From contig NC_090772.1 of the NCBI RefSeq assembly GCF_001761485.1, positions 1,362,501 to 1,426,500 of the forward strand: a stretch of 64,000 bases of DNA. Direction: 5' to 3'. Positions 20,508-31,171 of this stretch are shown here, piece by piece (within the stretch, counting starts at the first letter, position 1; every line of letters begins with the position of its first letter). The translations under genes were made by a program, and so were the position numbers. Source of the DNA: Yarrowia lipolytica (Eukaryota > Ascomycota > Dipodascomycetes > Dipodascales). The notes under the pieces were generated by a model that was not told the DNA's origin, did not search any database, and was given only the letters and a program-made list of their open reading frames with translations.

Positions 20508-21581
20508 GTGAGTATTTGCGCGGGGTCGGGGAAGCGGCGAGTATTCGGCAGGCACGAGGGCAACCGCTTAGGGCGTCCGGATCACCGCCGGCTGCCGATG
20601 GATGAAGATGGATCGTCGATGGAAGCATGAAGAAGGTTGGTGGAAGGACTAGGTGGCACTGTGTGTGGCAGTGGGCGTGTCATGAGGAGTGGAGTGTGGG
20701 AGTAGGGTGAAGTGGTGGCAGGTTGGTTGTGATGACTGTTGTTGATGACGTGGCAGACTAGTGATTGAGAAAAGGTGTGACGAGGATGACAGTCATCGGC
20801 TCTGCGTGAGCTGTCTGTCTTGTCACCCTCGGCTTGTGACTCCATCGCCGCACTTGATCCGCAGCTTATTAGTACGTCATTGTCGTATGACTGTACCGAT
20901 GAGGTGAGAAGGGGTGGAAGGAGGACAAATGCCGTTGTACTCTCGATACCGCCACACACACCCGTGCACACCCTCACCACACACGGCAACGCTTATGTTG
21001 CTGTCGATGTTCTCCCCGCGCCACTATACCGACCACAGTCACTGTTGATCTCATGAGTCAAAATGGCACGACATCAACTACATGCTGAGCACAGGGTGCG
21101 ATCACCCGACCTGTTTAACTGCGGCCGTTTTTTGAAGTTCGCTATTCCTCGCAATTTCACCACCTCCATTCACGATCCCGTCGCCCATCTCTATCCACTA
21201 GCGCTGATCCACATATCACACGACTCAGTTGGTCGGCTGACCATGCCACGTTGATTCGTCGATGGAAGAAAAGAAACGTGCGACGATTCACCTTGTCGGT
21301 GGACGAACATCCTCCCACCTCGCTGACGATCCAACTTTCTATCTGTGGTGGATCGGGCGTGGTTTCGGCGCCTTCGGTTTTATGTCGGTGCCTTCCTCGT
21401 GCCATTCGACGTCACTATGTCGACATACAAGACTGGTACAAAAAAACACACAAAAACGGAAACAACGTCCACCGTTGTTGATGATTTCGATCGCTGCTTA
21501 ACGAGCCAGATGTTTCCCTGCATTTGTACCCGAACATGACTGTTGTGACCCCGTTCCAGCACTTGGACCATACTAACCCAG
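20508..21581 (+). other. 1,074-nt intron in the DEF1 5' leader
   Basis: A consensus donor GTGAGT (20508-20513) follows an A/C-rich leader, and an acceptor TACTAACCCAG ends at 21581, directly before the DEF1 ATG. The branch site (TACTAAC) is perfect. The intron would be removed from the 5'UTR, so the ATG becomes the second-exon first codon. Any peptide started at the upstream ATG 20287 would join out of frame, making it at most an upstream ORF. Long leader introns that boost expression are known in this genus (for example the TEF leader). Confidence 0.6.
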
Positions 21582-23872
21582 ATGTCTGAGCGACCAAAGA
21601 GAAGCTCAGTAAGCCGAACGGCAGTGCGGCCTGCCAAGAACTCCACATCGATACTAGACGAGGAATCCAAGCGCCTCAAGCAGTTATATCCCACACAATT
21701 GGTGACTCTCAAGGAGTTGTTCCCTGACTGGAAGGACGATGACCTGCTGACGGTCCTGTCGGACACAGACGGCGATCTCGAAAACGCCATCATTCGCATT
21801 GCCGACGGCCACGCCCAACAGTGGGGTGAGGTCAAGAAGAAGGTGCCCAAGGAGAAACCGGCACCTGCACCAGCAGCAGCACCCACCCCGGCGGTGGCCC
21901 AGCAACATTCCACATCGCAGCAGCAGTCTGTTTCCACTTCACAAAAGATGCCTCCCAAGGGCCCACGAGCGGACCGATCCGCCAAGGTTGGAGGCACCTC
22001 TGCTGCTGGCGCCAAGCGAGCCCCCACCGCCGCTGCCGCTGCCTCCAAGCGTGCCCCTGTGGCCGCTGCCATTCCCACAAAACCCGTTGCCGCCCCTCCT
22101 GCCGCTGTCGCCGGTGCCGCTAGTGCAGCTAGCACCGAGCACAGAGCTCCCAAGGCTGGCTCCTGGGCCAGCCACGTCGGCGTCGTCGACAGCCAGAAGG
22201 AGTCCCACGGTACCCATGGTGCCTCTTCCGCCGCTACCGCCGCTGCCGCTGCCGCTCCTGTCTCCGTCTCTGCATCCACCGAGTCTGCCCCTTCAGCCGA
22301 CGTCCGGTTCTTCCCCCCGCCGCTCCTGCCCCTTGCCTGGCCCAAGCCAGCAGCGCCCCCGTCGCCGTCCACCCGCGCTCCTTCTTCTGCCCCCGCCAAG
22401 AAGTCCTGGGCGGCCATTGCAACCCCCAAGGCTGCGCCCAAGCCCGTGGCCCCCACCCCTGCTGCCCAGGCCGCTCCCTCTTCTTCCACAGATGCCCCCG
22501 CCGTCCAGGCCGCCCAGGTGGCCGTTCTGGAGCAGCAGGCCGAGCAGGAGGCCGAGCAGTCCGCAGCCGCTGAGCAGGCCGCTGCCCCCGCCGACGCTCC
22601 CGAGGCAGTGCAGGCCGCCGATGTTGCGGTCGAGGAGGCTTCTGGCGAGTTTGACGAAGTCCCCAAGGGTCCTCCCGGCCTGGACAAGTCTGTTGGAGGC
22701 AACCGAAACCTCCCCCGACGGCTCAACCAGAACGAGGCCGTTGTTCTGCCCCAGGGTGCCGCCCAGGTGGACCAGGTCGGCGTGCAGTTTGGCTCGCTGA
22801 ACCTCGGCGGAGAGGCTTCCGCTACCCAGGTCGCCCAGACTGCCGCCCAAGGAGACGAGGCTCACCAGCCCCCCGCTGAGGCTCCCAACTCAGCCCAAGG
22901 CCGAGGCCGAGGCCGCCGCCGCCGCCGCCGCCGCCGCTACCCAGCAGCCAGCAGCAGCAGCAGCCGCAGCCCCCCACTGCTCCCGCTGCCGAGGACCAGC
23001 AGCAACAGGAGCACCCCGACTATTACCAGCAGCAGCCCTACGGCTACAACCCCGCGTACCGGTACCAGCAGCAGCCCGGCCAGAAGCAGGGCTACGAGCA
23101 GCAGCAGCAGCAGCAGTTTGCCCACTACTCGTACCCCGGCCAGTCTCAGGTCGGCTTCAACTCCGGATTCGGAGCTCCCGACATGTTTGCCGGAACCGAT
23201 ATGCATCGAGGATTCTACCCCTACCAGCAGGGACAGCAGGGTGGTGCCCAGCAGGGCCAGACCGCTCAGCAGGGTGCCCAGGGTGGCGCCCAGGGTGGCG
23301 CTCAGCAGAGCCAGGGCGACTACCGATCTCCGTTTGAGAACGGCACCCCCTCCGCTCCCTACAATGACAAGCTGTACTCTTCCATCTCTGGTCAGCAGTC
23401 CAACACCGCATCTCCCGCCGGCGTTGCTGCCACCCCTGTCCAGCCCGGAGGCCAGGGCCAGCAGCCCCCTCAGCAGGGTCAACCTATGCCCTACGGTGCC
23501 TACCAGTACCCTTACTACGGTAACATGTACTACAACTACCCGTTTGCCGGTTTCAACCAGGGCCCTCAGGGCTACAACTCCCCTTCGCAGCAGAAGGGTT
23601 ACTACCAGCAGCAGGGCTTCTATAACCAGCCAGGCGTGCCCCAGCAGGGAGGTGCTCAGGGCCAGCAGCACGCACAGATGCAGGGCGGTGCTTCCGGCGC
23701 GGAGTCGACCCCCAACCAGGGCTCGGCCACCCCTGCCGCCGCTAAGGACGATGCTGCTGACTACGTGCAGTCCAACGCGTTTGGTGGCAACATGCCCCAG
23801 GGCGGCTACAACTACGGACAGTATTATTCGCAGTACAGCCAGCAGCCTAACTCTCGACCTGCTTGGCAGTAG
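21582..23872 (+). CDS. DEF1: RNA polymerase II degradation factor Def1 (apparent frame change inside)
   Basis: The N-terminal CUE domain (~residues 35-85: YPTQLVTLKELFPDWKDDD, then LSDTDGDLENAIIRIADGHAQQWGEV) identifies Def1, which bridges ubiquitylated, stalled Pol II to the elongin-cullin ligase. Further conserved pieces are KKSWAAIATPK and RRLNQNEAVVLPQGAAQVDQVGVQFGSL. The expected Gln/Tyr/Gly-rich tail (YEQQQQQQFAHYSYPGQ to QYYSQYSQQPNSRPAWQ, stop at 23872) is in a different frame from the N-terminus. The switch must occur at ~22900-22970, in a run of GCC/CCG and AGC/CAG repeats, and no splice sites are visible there. After it, the first frame stays open to 23906 but encodes unlikely Ser/Arg/Thr sequence. 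Sequencing error, strain mutation or recoding are all possible. Confidence 0.85.
22898..22985 (+). repeat. GCC and CAG repeat tract at the DEF1 frame change
   Basis: GCCGAG repeats, an uninterrupted (GCC)n run, and a CAG/AGC run follow each other. In the +1 frame the first part would read EAEAAAAAAA and in the +2 frame the second part reads QQQQQPQPPTAPAAEDQ, consistent with slippage-prone DNA. Confidence 0.75.
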
Positions 23873-25230
23873 AGTTGTAGCTAGCTTTGCAGCTACCTAT
23901 GTATGAATGTATATTAGTTTTGGGTATATGCGGAGTTGTAGAGGAAGGCGATTGACAACAGGTGGTAGTTTGAGTTTGTAGGAACTGATATTTACAAGAG
24001 CATATGACTTTCTTTCCCAACTATTTTGACCTCTTGTCTGATAATCACTGGATTAGTCGATTTTTTGTAAACTAAATATTTTCAATTCTTAACCAATTCA
24101 TCAACAAACTGTGCTTAGACAATCGGAAGGAAACGTCCATATCTCGAAATATTAATACTGCAGTGAGGATTTATTTTAACGGTTTTGTTGGATAATCGTA
24201 GATATATCAGCGAATGGTTTATCTGGAAAAGCCCCACCGTTTTTAGAATGTCCAAAATGGACCCCCAGCATGACTTTTTCCCAACTAAACTCCAAGTAAT
24301 TTCTGTTAACTACAGTTCCAGTCGAACGGTATACACCCACCATGCCCATTGGAGTGCATTTGGGGCGCTGAGAGGGCCAATTGGTTGATGGCGAAGATAT
24401 TCCACGTGAATATATCCGCCTGTCTCAATATTATCATCTCTTGTCGCTCAATGGGTCACTCTGCCGGGCTCGGTCCGTGCTTGTAAGTTGACTAGAGAGC
24501 CAATTGGGCCTTGAAAGCCAGTTGGGCGTTGAAAAGTGGATTGATTGGTTTTTCTTGATTGTACAACGGCCTCGACATGATTGGATGGGGATTTGAGAGT
24601 TTCTGGAGGCGGTTTTTGGTGAATTTTGTTCTCGCAGAGTTCCAGACTGTTCCTGAACATGTATCATAGGAGCAGTGAAACTACACTATGTACACACTTG
24701 AAGTGGAGTAAGTACCTTTCAATTTAGTCCTAGAGGACTGGAAGGGGGAACTTGGACTCTTGGTTCGCTGAATTATCCCAGAGCTGTTCTTTTTCCGACG
24801 CTGCTGGGTCTCGTAGACACACTTGAGTCAAGTGAGTTGTCCTCGCCAGGAGAAATGAAGTCGGACCTGGTCGGCCAAGTTGGAAGAATAATGATGGAAA
24901 ATGGAACCTCGTCCTCGTCTTGACTGTCTCAGTCCTCTTACATACTTTTCACGTCTCATGACCCTGAGAGCTGTTCCATACATGAATATCAAGTCACATA
25001 TGTATCCGTCTCTTATGGTGACTAGATCGTGACAAATGAGAATACGTCCTCTCCTGAAGCAGATATCGGGACCAGAACCTGTTACCCCCATCGATCCAGA
25101 CTGTGGAGCAACCGTGTTTGCGAATATCAGAACGATTTGGGCTGTCGGCGAGCGTCTGAGAGCCCCAGAGTAACCAATGCCATAGGCAACTGCACCTGGA
25201 GACATTTCCGGTTATTGCTCTATCCAGCCC
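23873..25230. other. DEF1 3' region, no gene recognised
   Basis: The immediate 3' side is A/T-rich with TATGTATG and TATATGC elements suited to 3'-end formation. Further on are two CCAATTGG-containing stretches (24370-24530). Frames up to 125 codons lack domains. Confidence 0.4.
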
Positions 25231-25233
25231 AGT

Positions 25234-25401
25234 GAATGATCTGACAAATATCAAAAAGGTACGAGTTCGCAACGGGTCTCTCGAAAGTGTGTGAAATATA
25301 CGCCGAAAAAGGGCCCATGAATGATCCTGACAAATATCAAAAAAGGTACGAGCTTCCAACGGGGTCTCTTCGAAAGTGTGAAAATATACGCCGAAAAGGG
25401 G
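25234..25401. repeat. 85-bp tandem duplication
   Basis: Unit 1 (25234-25318) and unit 2 (25319-~25401) share GAATGATC-TGACAAATATCAAAAA, GTACGAG-TTC-AACGGG, TCTCTTCGAAAGTGTG and AATATACGCCGAAAA blocks with a few differences. It is non-coding. Confidence 0.8.
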
Positions 25402-25749
25402 TTTTATCACTATCAACTGAACCCCCTGGATCAGCTCGTCCCAACCGTACCCTCAGAATCGCTCCATGGCTCCTGTGGCAAGATCTGTGTCCACTCGACG
25501 AAACCAGGAATCCGAAAGTGCTTTCTCCCTTCAACTGATACCAACAAAAACTTGTCCATCCAGATACCTACGGGGGCCTCGTAGTACTTGTTTAAGACGG
25601 CACAAGCGAGTTGCACAACCAGCTGTCCTTTCCAAGCCCCAGGGCGCCGACAACTTCACAGCGTCGCCATATTCGCCGAGCGACACCTCCTCAACCGCCA
25701 ATCGAGAGTGGACCACCCTTCTACAGACATTGTCGAGAGATGACGAGTG

Positions 25750-26380
25750 CAACGGTACAACCGGTACAACCACGAGGGGCAGGAGCTGCACCAGATCCAC
25801 ACCAACGCCACGACCCAGTATGAGGTCGACATGACGTACAGGCACTCTGTTGGACAACATTCCATACAAGCAAACATTCCGCCGCGTCAAAAGCGTCAAA
25901 AGCTGCTGCAATGTTTCGACCGGCGTGGATGTTCGACCACATGGACATTATCAGTTTCAAGACGGTGATCGGTCGTGGATCGCAGTGTCGTTGGGTGGAT
26001 GATGATCCTGGCCGTTGAGCGGATCAGCCCCCTACCTACTGCCTGGCTCGTCGCAGCCATCACCGTGAGCTTCATCGTGAAGGCCGTCATGTGACAAATG
26101 ATCAAGGACCGTCTGTGTGCTGCTCCGGATTCCAACAACCCCAACTTCTGGGACTCCCGATCCACCCCCACAGCCTATGTTATCAACCAGGTCTATGCAG
26201 CAGACAGGTTTATGACTGGCCGAGCTCTGCTCAAAGCCTTCATGTTCATGCTGTGGATAAAAACAAGTCGCGACTCATTCCCGGCTACCTCTGCGGAGCC
26301 ATTGCTGTGGACACCCTCATGTCTCCAGCCCACATGTTCCCCCTTCGCCCGACTCCATTGGTCTGACCCTGGTCTGTTCC
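25750..26380 (+). pseudogene. Possible eroded gene relic
   Basis: Consecutive plus-strand segments have coding-like composition but switch frame and carry stops: RYNRYNHEGQELHQIHTNATTQYEVDM (25753 on), KAAAMFRPAWMFDHMDIISF (~25900), a hydrophobic MMILAVERISPLPTAWLVAAITVSFIV (~26000), DRLCAAPDSNNPNFWDSRST (26107 on), and GYLCGAIAVDTLMSPAHMFPL (~26285). This might be a decayed host membrane-protein gene. I do not recognise the parent, and chance frames are not excluded. Confidence 0.25.
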
Positions 26381-26587
26381 ACTATAACACCCTTACTACT
26401 GGTACTATAACACCCTTACTGCTGGTACTGTGGCACGATTCGCGGAGAATTCCGGCGGCTGGGCGAATCGAACCCACGCCCTACCCTAATCCACCCCGAG
26501 TTTCAACCCTTACCCTGAAACTCAATTGATAATTTAACCAGTGAGATCCACCCCACACCAGACGCTTCATCTTCTCCAACCACCACC
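26381..26587. promoter_or_regulatory. Upstream region of the cyclophilin gene
   Basis: An 18-bp direct repeat (ACTATAACACCCTTACT, 26380-26418) and a CCCTACCCTAATCC tract (~26480) precede the ATG. Just before the gene a CA/CT-rich leader is present. Confidence 0.4.
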
Positions 26588-27118
26588 ATGTTCCGACAGA
26601 TCCGACACTTTTCCACCTCCCCCCTGGTCCGAAACAACGTGTACTTCAACGTGTCTGCCAATGGCAACCCCCTCGGCAAGATCTCGTTCAAGCTGTACAA
26701 GGACCAGGTGCCCAAGACGGCGGAGAACTTCCGAGCTCTGTGCACTGGCGAGAAGGGGTTCGGTTACGCCGGATCCTCCTTCCACCGAGTCATCCCCAAC
26801 TTTATGCTCCAGGGTGGTGACTTCACCAACCACAACGGTACCGGCGGCAAGTCTATCTACGGCCAAAAGTTCCCCGACGAGAACTTCAACGTGAAGCACA
26901 CCCGACCCGGTCTGCTGTCCATGGCCAACGCCGGCCCCAACACCAACGGCTCCCAGTTTTTCATCACCACCGTCGACACTCCCTGGCTCGATGGTGCCCA
27001 CGTTGTCTTTGGCGAGGTCACCGACGGCATGGATGTCGTCAAGGCCATTGAGAAGCTCGGATCCAACTCTGGACGAACCTCTCAGAAGATTGTCATTGAC
27101 GATTGCGGTCAGGAGTAG
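26588..27118 (+). CDS. CPR3: Mitochondrial cyclophilin, peptidyl-prolyl isomerase
   Basis: This 176-residue cyclophilin A-type protein has a short basic N-terminal extension ([15 protein letters not shown]) that fits a mitochondrial presequence. Catalytic and cyclosporin-binding residues are intact: Arg67, Phe72 and Gln75 in [22 protein letters not shown] at ~124-128, Trp133 and His138 in [10 protein letters not shown]. It catalyses proline cis-trans isomerisation, helping protein folding in the mitochondrial matrix. Length and motif spacing are standard. The mitochondrial location rests on the presequence. No intron is seen. Confidence 0.88.
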   Translation: MFRQIRHFSTSPLVRNNVYFNVSANGNPLGKISFKLYKDQVPKTAENFRALCTGEKGFGYAGSSFHRVIPNFMLQGGDFTNHNGTGGKSIYGQKFPDENFNVKHTRPGLLSMANAGPNTNGSQFFITTVDTPWLDGAHVVFGEVTDGMDVVKAIEKLGSNSGRTSQKIVIDDCGQE

Positions 27119-28040
27119 ACGCAACCATGAGTCATTGTCCCCACCAACGCAGTGGCCTGTGTCCTGTGTTATTTAGTATATAGTAAACAAGTGTTATCAA
27201 GAGCATGGATGCCTGGTCATGCTACTACATGGATCTGGCATGACAGCAAGCGCAACGGTTGAGAGCAGACGGGCTGTAGATTGGACTACTAGCGGCGGCC
27301 ACAGCTGTTTATAGTGGCATTGTAGAACCATTGTTTCACCCAACCTACTCAACGTTTTCTGAAACGGCCCGAGGATTACCAGAACCATGGCATGTCCGAA
27401 TCGGAGTTTGTGCTGGAGACAGAGTACTCGTACCAGTAGTCACTCGAAGGTTGGACGCCTGTTCCGTAATCACAGTCTCCACGGTTGCAGTCAAGTTGTC
27501 AAACACCATGGTCAATCAACATTCGTTCAATCAGAGCGATGGAATGAACTCACAATCACAAACTCCATAGTGCACTTGACATTGACCGGAGGTGGTTCAC
27601 AGATGATACAACAGAGTATCTGGCCAGTAGATGGACTAAACCACCTCGGCGTTGTAGCATCACCTTGAGCTGAGGGAGACGGATGTACGATACTGAGTCT
27701 CCCGAGATATCGTCAACTCAGCCTCATGTAACACTACTGGCACTCGAAAACTGCTGCCACTCGAACCCTAGAGTCCATCGTTCTACATCCCCACCCACTC
27801 AAACAATCTGCATCTAGAGTGGAAAGATGAAAACGCACACCAGAACTGCCTCAGCACTATGCCGTTGAGCAGGAGTGCTCGTATGGTATGGAGATGGAGA
27901 AAACGAAGACTCTGTTTCTGCTGGAGGAATCCTAGGAAGATAGAAAGCCCCGCTGGAACTCAGCAATCATAGCTTTCAGGAGATCACCAGCTCAACTCAG
28001 GGACGGGGTAATTTGCCTTCGAGTTGTGGGTTTAACTGGG
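27119..28040. other. Cyclophilin 3' region, no gene recognised
   Basis: Only short frames are present. Possible 3'-processing elements are TTATTTAGTATATAGTAAAC at 27168-27187. Confidence 0.35.
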
Positions 28041-28044
28041 GAGT

Positions 28045-28112
28045 ACTGTCGCTGTTAGTACACTGTCGCTATTGGTACACTGTCGTTATTGGTACACTGT
28101 CTCTATCGGTAC
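28045..28112. repeat. 17-bp minisatellite, four units
   Basis: Four 17-bp units of the type ACTGTCGCTATTGGTAC lie head to tail with one to three differences. Confidence 0.85.
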
Positions 28113-28185
28113 GATGTGAGCAAGAGTAGTGTTGTACATACTGTTGTTGCGTATGAGTTCGATGTTGGTATCGTTCTTTGAGCAC

Positions 28186-28261
28186 GAGTTCCGTGCGAGT
28201 TCAGGGGGAGTTCCATGCGAGTTCCGTGCGAGTTCCATGCGAGTTCCATGCGAGTTCCATG
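28186..28261. repeat. 11-bp GAGTTCCATGC minisatellite, ~7 units
   Basis: Seven head-to-tail units of GAGTTCC(A/G)TGC, one degenerate. Confidence 0.85.
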
Positions 28262-29690
28262 TCGGTAGCTTTTATTCCCCTATCGCCGTTCAATTGACGC
28301 TTGTCTGGGGGACTTGGAGCTGTTTAGGGGCGACAAGTCCGGGATGGGGGGAGATGTTGTGGAATCATGTTTGGAGTTTGAACTAAGCAGTTTGAACTCA
28401 GCGGTTTGAACTCCGGAAGTTGAACTAAGGCTCCTGTGAAATGTTCTAGAGGTGTGGTGGAGAGTTGAATTGAGTTGAGAGTGAGATTGGATGTCGCCAA
28501 CTGTTCTGAAGTGCGAAAGTGAGATGCCGCAGTTTTTCAATCTAGTTCTGTCAGCCCGCTTTGGAACGGAGCGTCAGCTCAACGGAAGCCGTCGATTCGC
28601 AGCCAGTTGAACACCACGACGAGCTGGGGTCACCGAGCGCCGGGTTTTCGAACGGGGGATAGTCAACCTTCAAAAAAAAACAGATCCATTTACTCTCGTC
28701 TCTCTTCATACTTGTCGCCAGCTCATTGTCGTCAGCTAGAACATCTCTGTGCAATCTGGTGCTCCATCTGGTGGATAGATCCAGAATTCTAAAGGGCTCA
28801 TCACCGCCATCATATTCCCATGTTCAGAGTCAACTTCGCATCGTAATGGTGAATAATCTTTGACCTGGGCCAAAGGCGACAGGAAATCAAAACCATTGCC
28901 AGTCAAGGCAGATGTCTGCAAAGTCACGGCACCTAGCGACCGTACGGAGAGTACCGGGTGGGGTGCAAAGGAGCGAGGGCGAGACCATGACTGTGAGCAT
29001 GAGCGCAATAGGACATGGTCAACACTGGTCAATACTGCGGAAATGACCGTGACACAGGCGTCGGTGGTCATTGCAGTGTCTGTGATCATTGCAGTGTCTG
29101 TGACTGGGTCTGATCTACAAGAAGTAGCTGCAGTCAACGTGAAGGTACAACTATTCATAGATGGACTTGTGTGGGTCGACTTCGTCGTAGACCTCCCTCC
29201 TGAACATTGAGACGAGAGGTAGCAGTCGAGCCTGTAGCCAGAGCAGGAGCAATCTTCCAGGACCACATGACCAAGTGGAAGTTGCAGGGAATGATTTGTC
29301 CACACACCGCCATGGGCTCCTTTCGAGTGTAGGAAAAGTGTTCATCGTTGGAATAAGATGAAAGAGAGCGCCAAAGTATTCTTTCCCCGCTCTTCAACAA
29401 CCGCAGAGCGGCCGCGAGGCGGATGTTCCCCGAGATACCCGTTATTGACAAGTGCAGTGTACTGTCCTGTATGTATGGTATGTACTGTACTTGATCCATG
29501 TTGACATGATTGACAGTCGGAAATGATGTAGACCCAGTCGTACTCTTCTTAGAGCTGAGAAGCGAACCAGATGATTGTTGTTTGGTCTGAAGAGACTGAA
29601 CCTTTCCAATCTTGTCATCAGCCCGAGCCTTGTACTTGTACAGGTATACACCCCCGGATTATGTTGCATAGTGGTGAGTCAGGGTCAGGG
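28262..29690. other. Intergenic, no gene recognised
   Basis: A 189-codon minus frame (28736-29305) is Ser/Thr/Cys-rich with no motif and is not called. TTTGAACT repeats occur at 28373-28430, and a GTACTGT/TGTACAG-rich patch at 29455-29495. Confidence 0.35.
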
Positions 29691-29691
29691 G

Positions 29692-29757
29692 AAACCGCCC
29701 AAAACTGCCCAAACCCGCACAGACTGCCCAAACCCGCCCAAAACTGCCCAAACCGCC
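29692..29757. repeat. Minisatellite CCGCCCAAAACTGCCCAAA
   Basis: About four to six imperfect 9-10-bp C/A-rich units. Confidence 0.75.
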
Positions 29758-29878
29758 ATCACCGCCCTTATTTTCTGACGTTCTCATTAGCTATTACCTC
29801 CAATTCTACTCTTGCAGCTATCCATACTTCACGATGTATGATACATGTGCAGGGATGTACTACACCTCAGACTGTGCA

Positions 29879-29974
29879 GCGACACCAGACTCTCTACACC
29901 TGACTCAGCGACACCAGACTCTGTGACACCAGAATCTCTACACCAGACTCTCTACACCAGACTCAGTGACACAC
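29879..29974. repeat. GACACCAGACTCT minisatellite
   Basis: About seven imperfect units of (T/C)ACACCAGACTC(T/A) in tandem. Confidence 0.75.
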
Positions 29975-30170
29975 AACGGCCAGAGGAGCAGTTCTGTTCA
30001 CTTTCATCCAGTCACTCTCACCGTCCTGCCAGACATTGCTCCAGATATTGGGCAGACACGCCCGACTTGCCACAGACGTGCCACAGGCAGGTTGAAGAAT
30101 CAGCTCATTCTCCAAACCGCAACTTCAGCTGCCTGGAGAAAGTCCACTCCAGAACAAAGGTCTGAAACAA

Positions 30171-30320
30171 GCTTAGACAAGCTTAGACAAGCCAGCCAGA
30201 CAAGCCAGACAAACGCCTAGTGCGACTCAGGTGAGACTCAGGTGAGCGCCAGCTCCTCTGCCCCTCTGCTCCTCTGCTTCTCTGCTTCTCTGCTCCTCTG
30301 CTCCTCGCCCTCTCGGCTCC
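30171..30320. repeat. AAGCTTAGAC / GCCAGACAA and CCTCTGCTT repeats
   Basis: Short units AGACAAGCTT and AGACAAGCC repeat at 30171-30212. A 9-10-bp CCTCTGCTC/T array runs from 30252 to 30320. A 10-bp direct repeat ACTCAGGTGAG lies between them. Confidence 0.7.
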
Positions 30321-30371
30321 TCCGCATCGGTCCACGCACGTCTACAGGGTAGGTTTACTTCCGGGAACCTA

Positions 30372-30680
30372 ATGAGCCAGGGAGGTTGGACTTGCTCGAA
30401 GAAACAAACGTCACCAGTTGGTGGCCGGAAACGTCGGGCACGTCAGCGAAAGACGGGCGGGGTAAGTCGACGAAGCCCTGTCGATTCGTGCAGTCGAGCC
30501 TGCGCGGCGCGGACACCGGCTCTGCTGGCGCACTTTTTGGCCTCAGGTATGGCCAGTAGGAGCAAGTGGATGATGAGAACGAGTGGCAGGCATGTGAGAG
30601 CGAGATACGGAAGATGGCCGAGAATTGGCCGGAAAGCTCCTGTTAATGCACGGGACTCAACCGCCCTGGCCAAACGCTGA
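30372..30680 (+). CDS. Doubtful small Arg-rich ORF
   Basis: A 102-codon frame opens with ATG in a locally GC-rich stretch and encodes a very basic protein (KRRARQRK, MRTSGRHVRARYGRW). No domain, presequence or promoter is evident. It could be a genuine small gene, but the high Arg content is also what GC-rich chance frames give. Confidence 0.15.
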   Translation: MSQGGWTCSKKQTSPVGGRKRRARQRKTGGVSRRSPVDSCSRACAARTPALLAHFLASGMASRSKWMMRTSGRHVRARYGRWPRIGRKAPVNARDSTALAKR

Positions 30681-31089
30681 TCAACAAGGCCCACCTACAG
30701 TGGTACGAGTACAAGTACGAAAGTGGACAAAGTGGTGAGTTCGGTGGAGGTATGTTATCGACGCCGGGAAATGGACACGTAAGAAGATGCAGTTGGACTC
30801 TGCTGATCTTAGCGAGAACTCTTCTTGTGACAGAAGCAACATCTAATGCTGCTCTAGACATTGCCATGTACAATACGGTAGTCTTGAGAAGATGAAATGT
30901 GTTTCACTAGACAGAAAAAGTGAGTTTCGAACCGACAACTGGAAGTAAAAGACAAGGACAAAGTCGAACCCGAGATCATGAATGCTCCACCATTGTACGT
31001 ATCTACTTTATGTACGTGCGTACTTTCCTGTAGTATCATGTAGTTGCTCCGCTTCGCTCCTAGTTCATCACGTGACCAGCCACCTTGGC

Positions 31090-31171
31090 GGTTCCTTGTC
31101 AGTTCCTTGTCAGTTCCTTGTCAATTCCTTGTCAGTTCTTGTCAGTTTCTTGTCAGCCCCTTGTCAGTTCC
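31090..31171. repeat. 11-bp GTTCCTTGTCA minisatellite, eight units
   Basis: Eight head-to-tail units, the first three perfect and later ones with one or two changes. Confidence 0.85.

Noticed and set aside
21380-22726. 448-codon minus-strand frame
   Set aside because: Antisense to DEF1; Ala/Gly-rich composition follows from its Ala-rich coding strand, and the CUE domain fixes the real strand.
22937-23671. 244-codon minus-strand hydrophobic frame
   Set aside because: Antisense of the Gln/Tyr/Gly-rich DEF1 tail; CAG codons read backwards give Leu/Val-rich sequence.
22990-23906. End of the first DEF1 frame (Ser/Arg/Thr-rich)
   Set aside because: The other frame gives the conserved Gln/Tyr-rich tail, so this extension is taken as out-of-frame reading.
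26440-26480. tRNA-like GGGTTCGATTCGCCC on the minus strand
   Set aside because: It resembles a B box, but the T-arm pairing, acceptor stem and A box do not fit a tRNA.
28736-29305. 189-codon minus-strand frame
   Set aside because: No domain; Ser/Thr/Cys-rich composition with no promoter elements.
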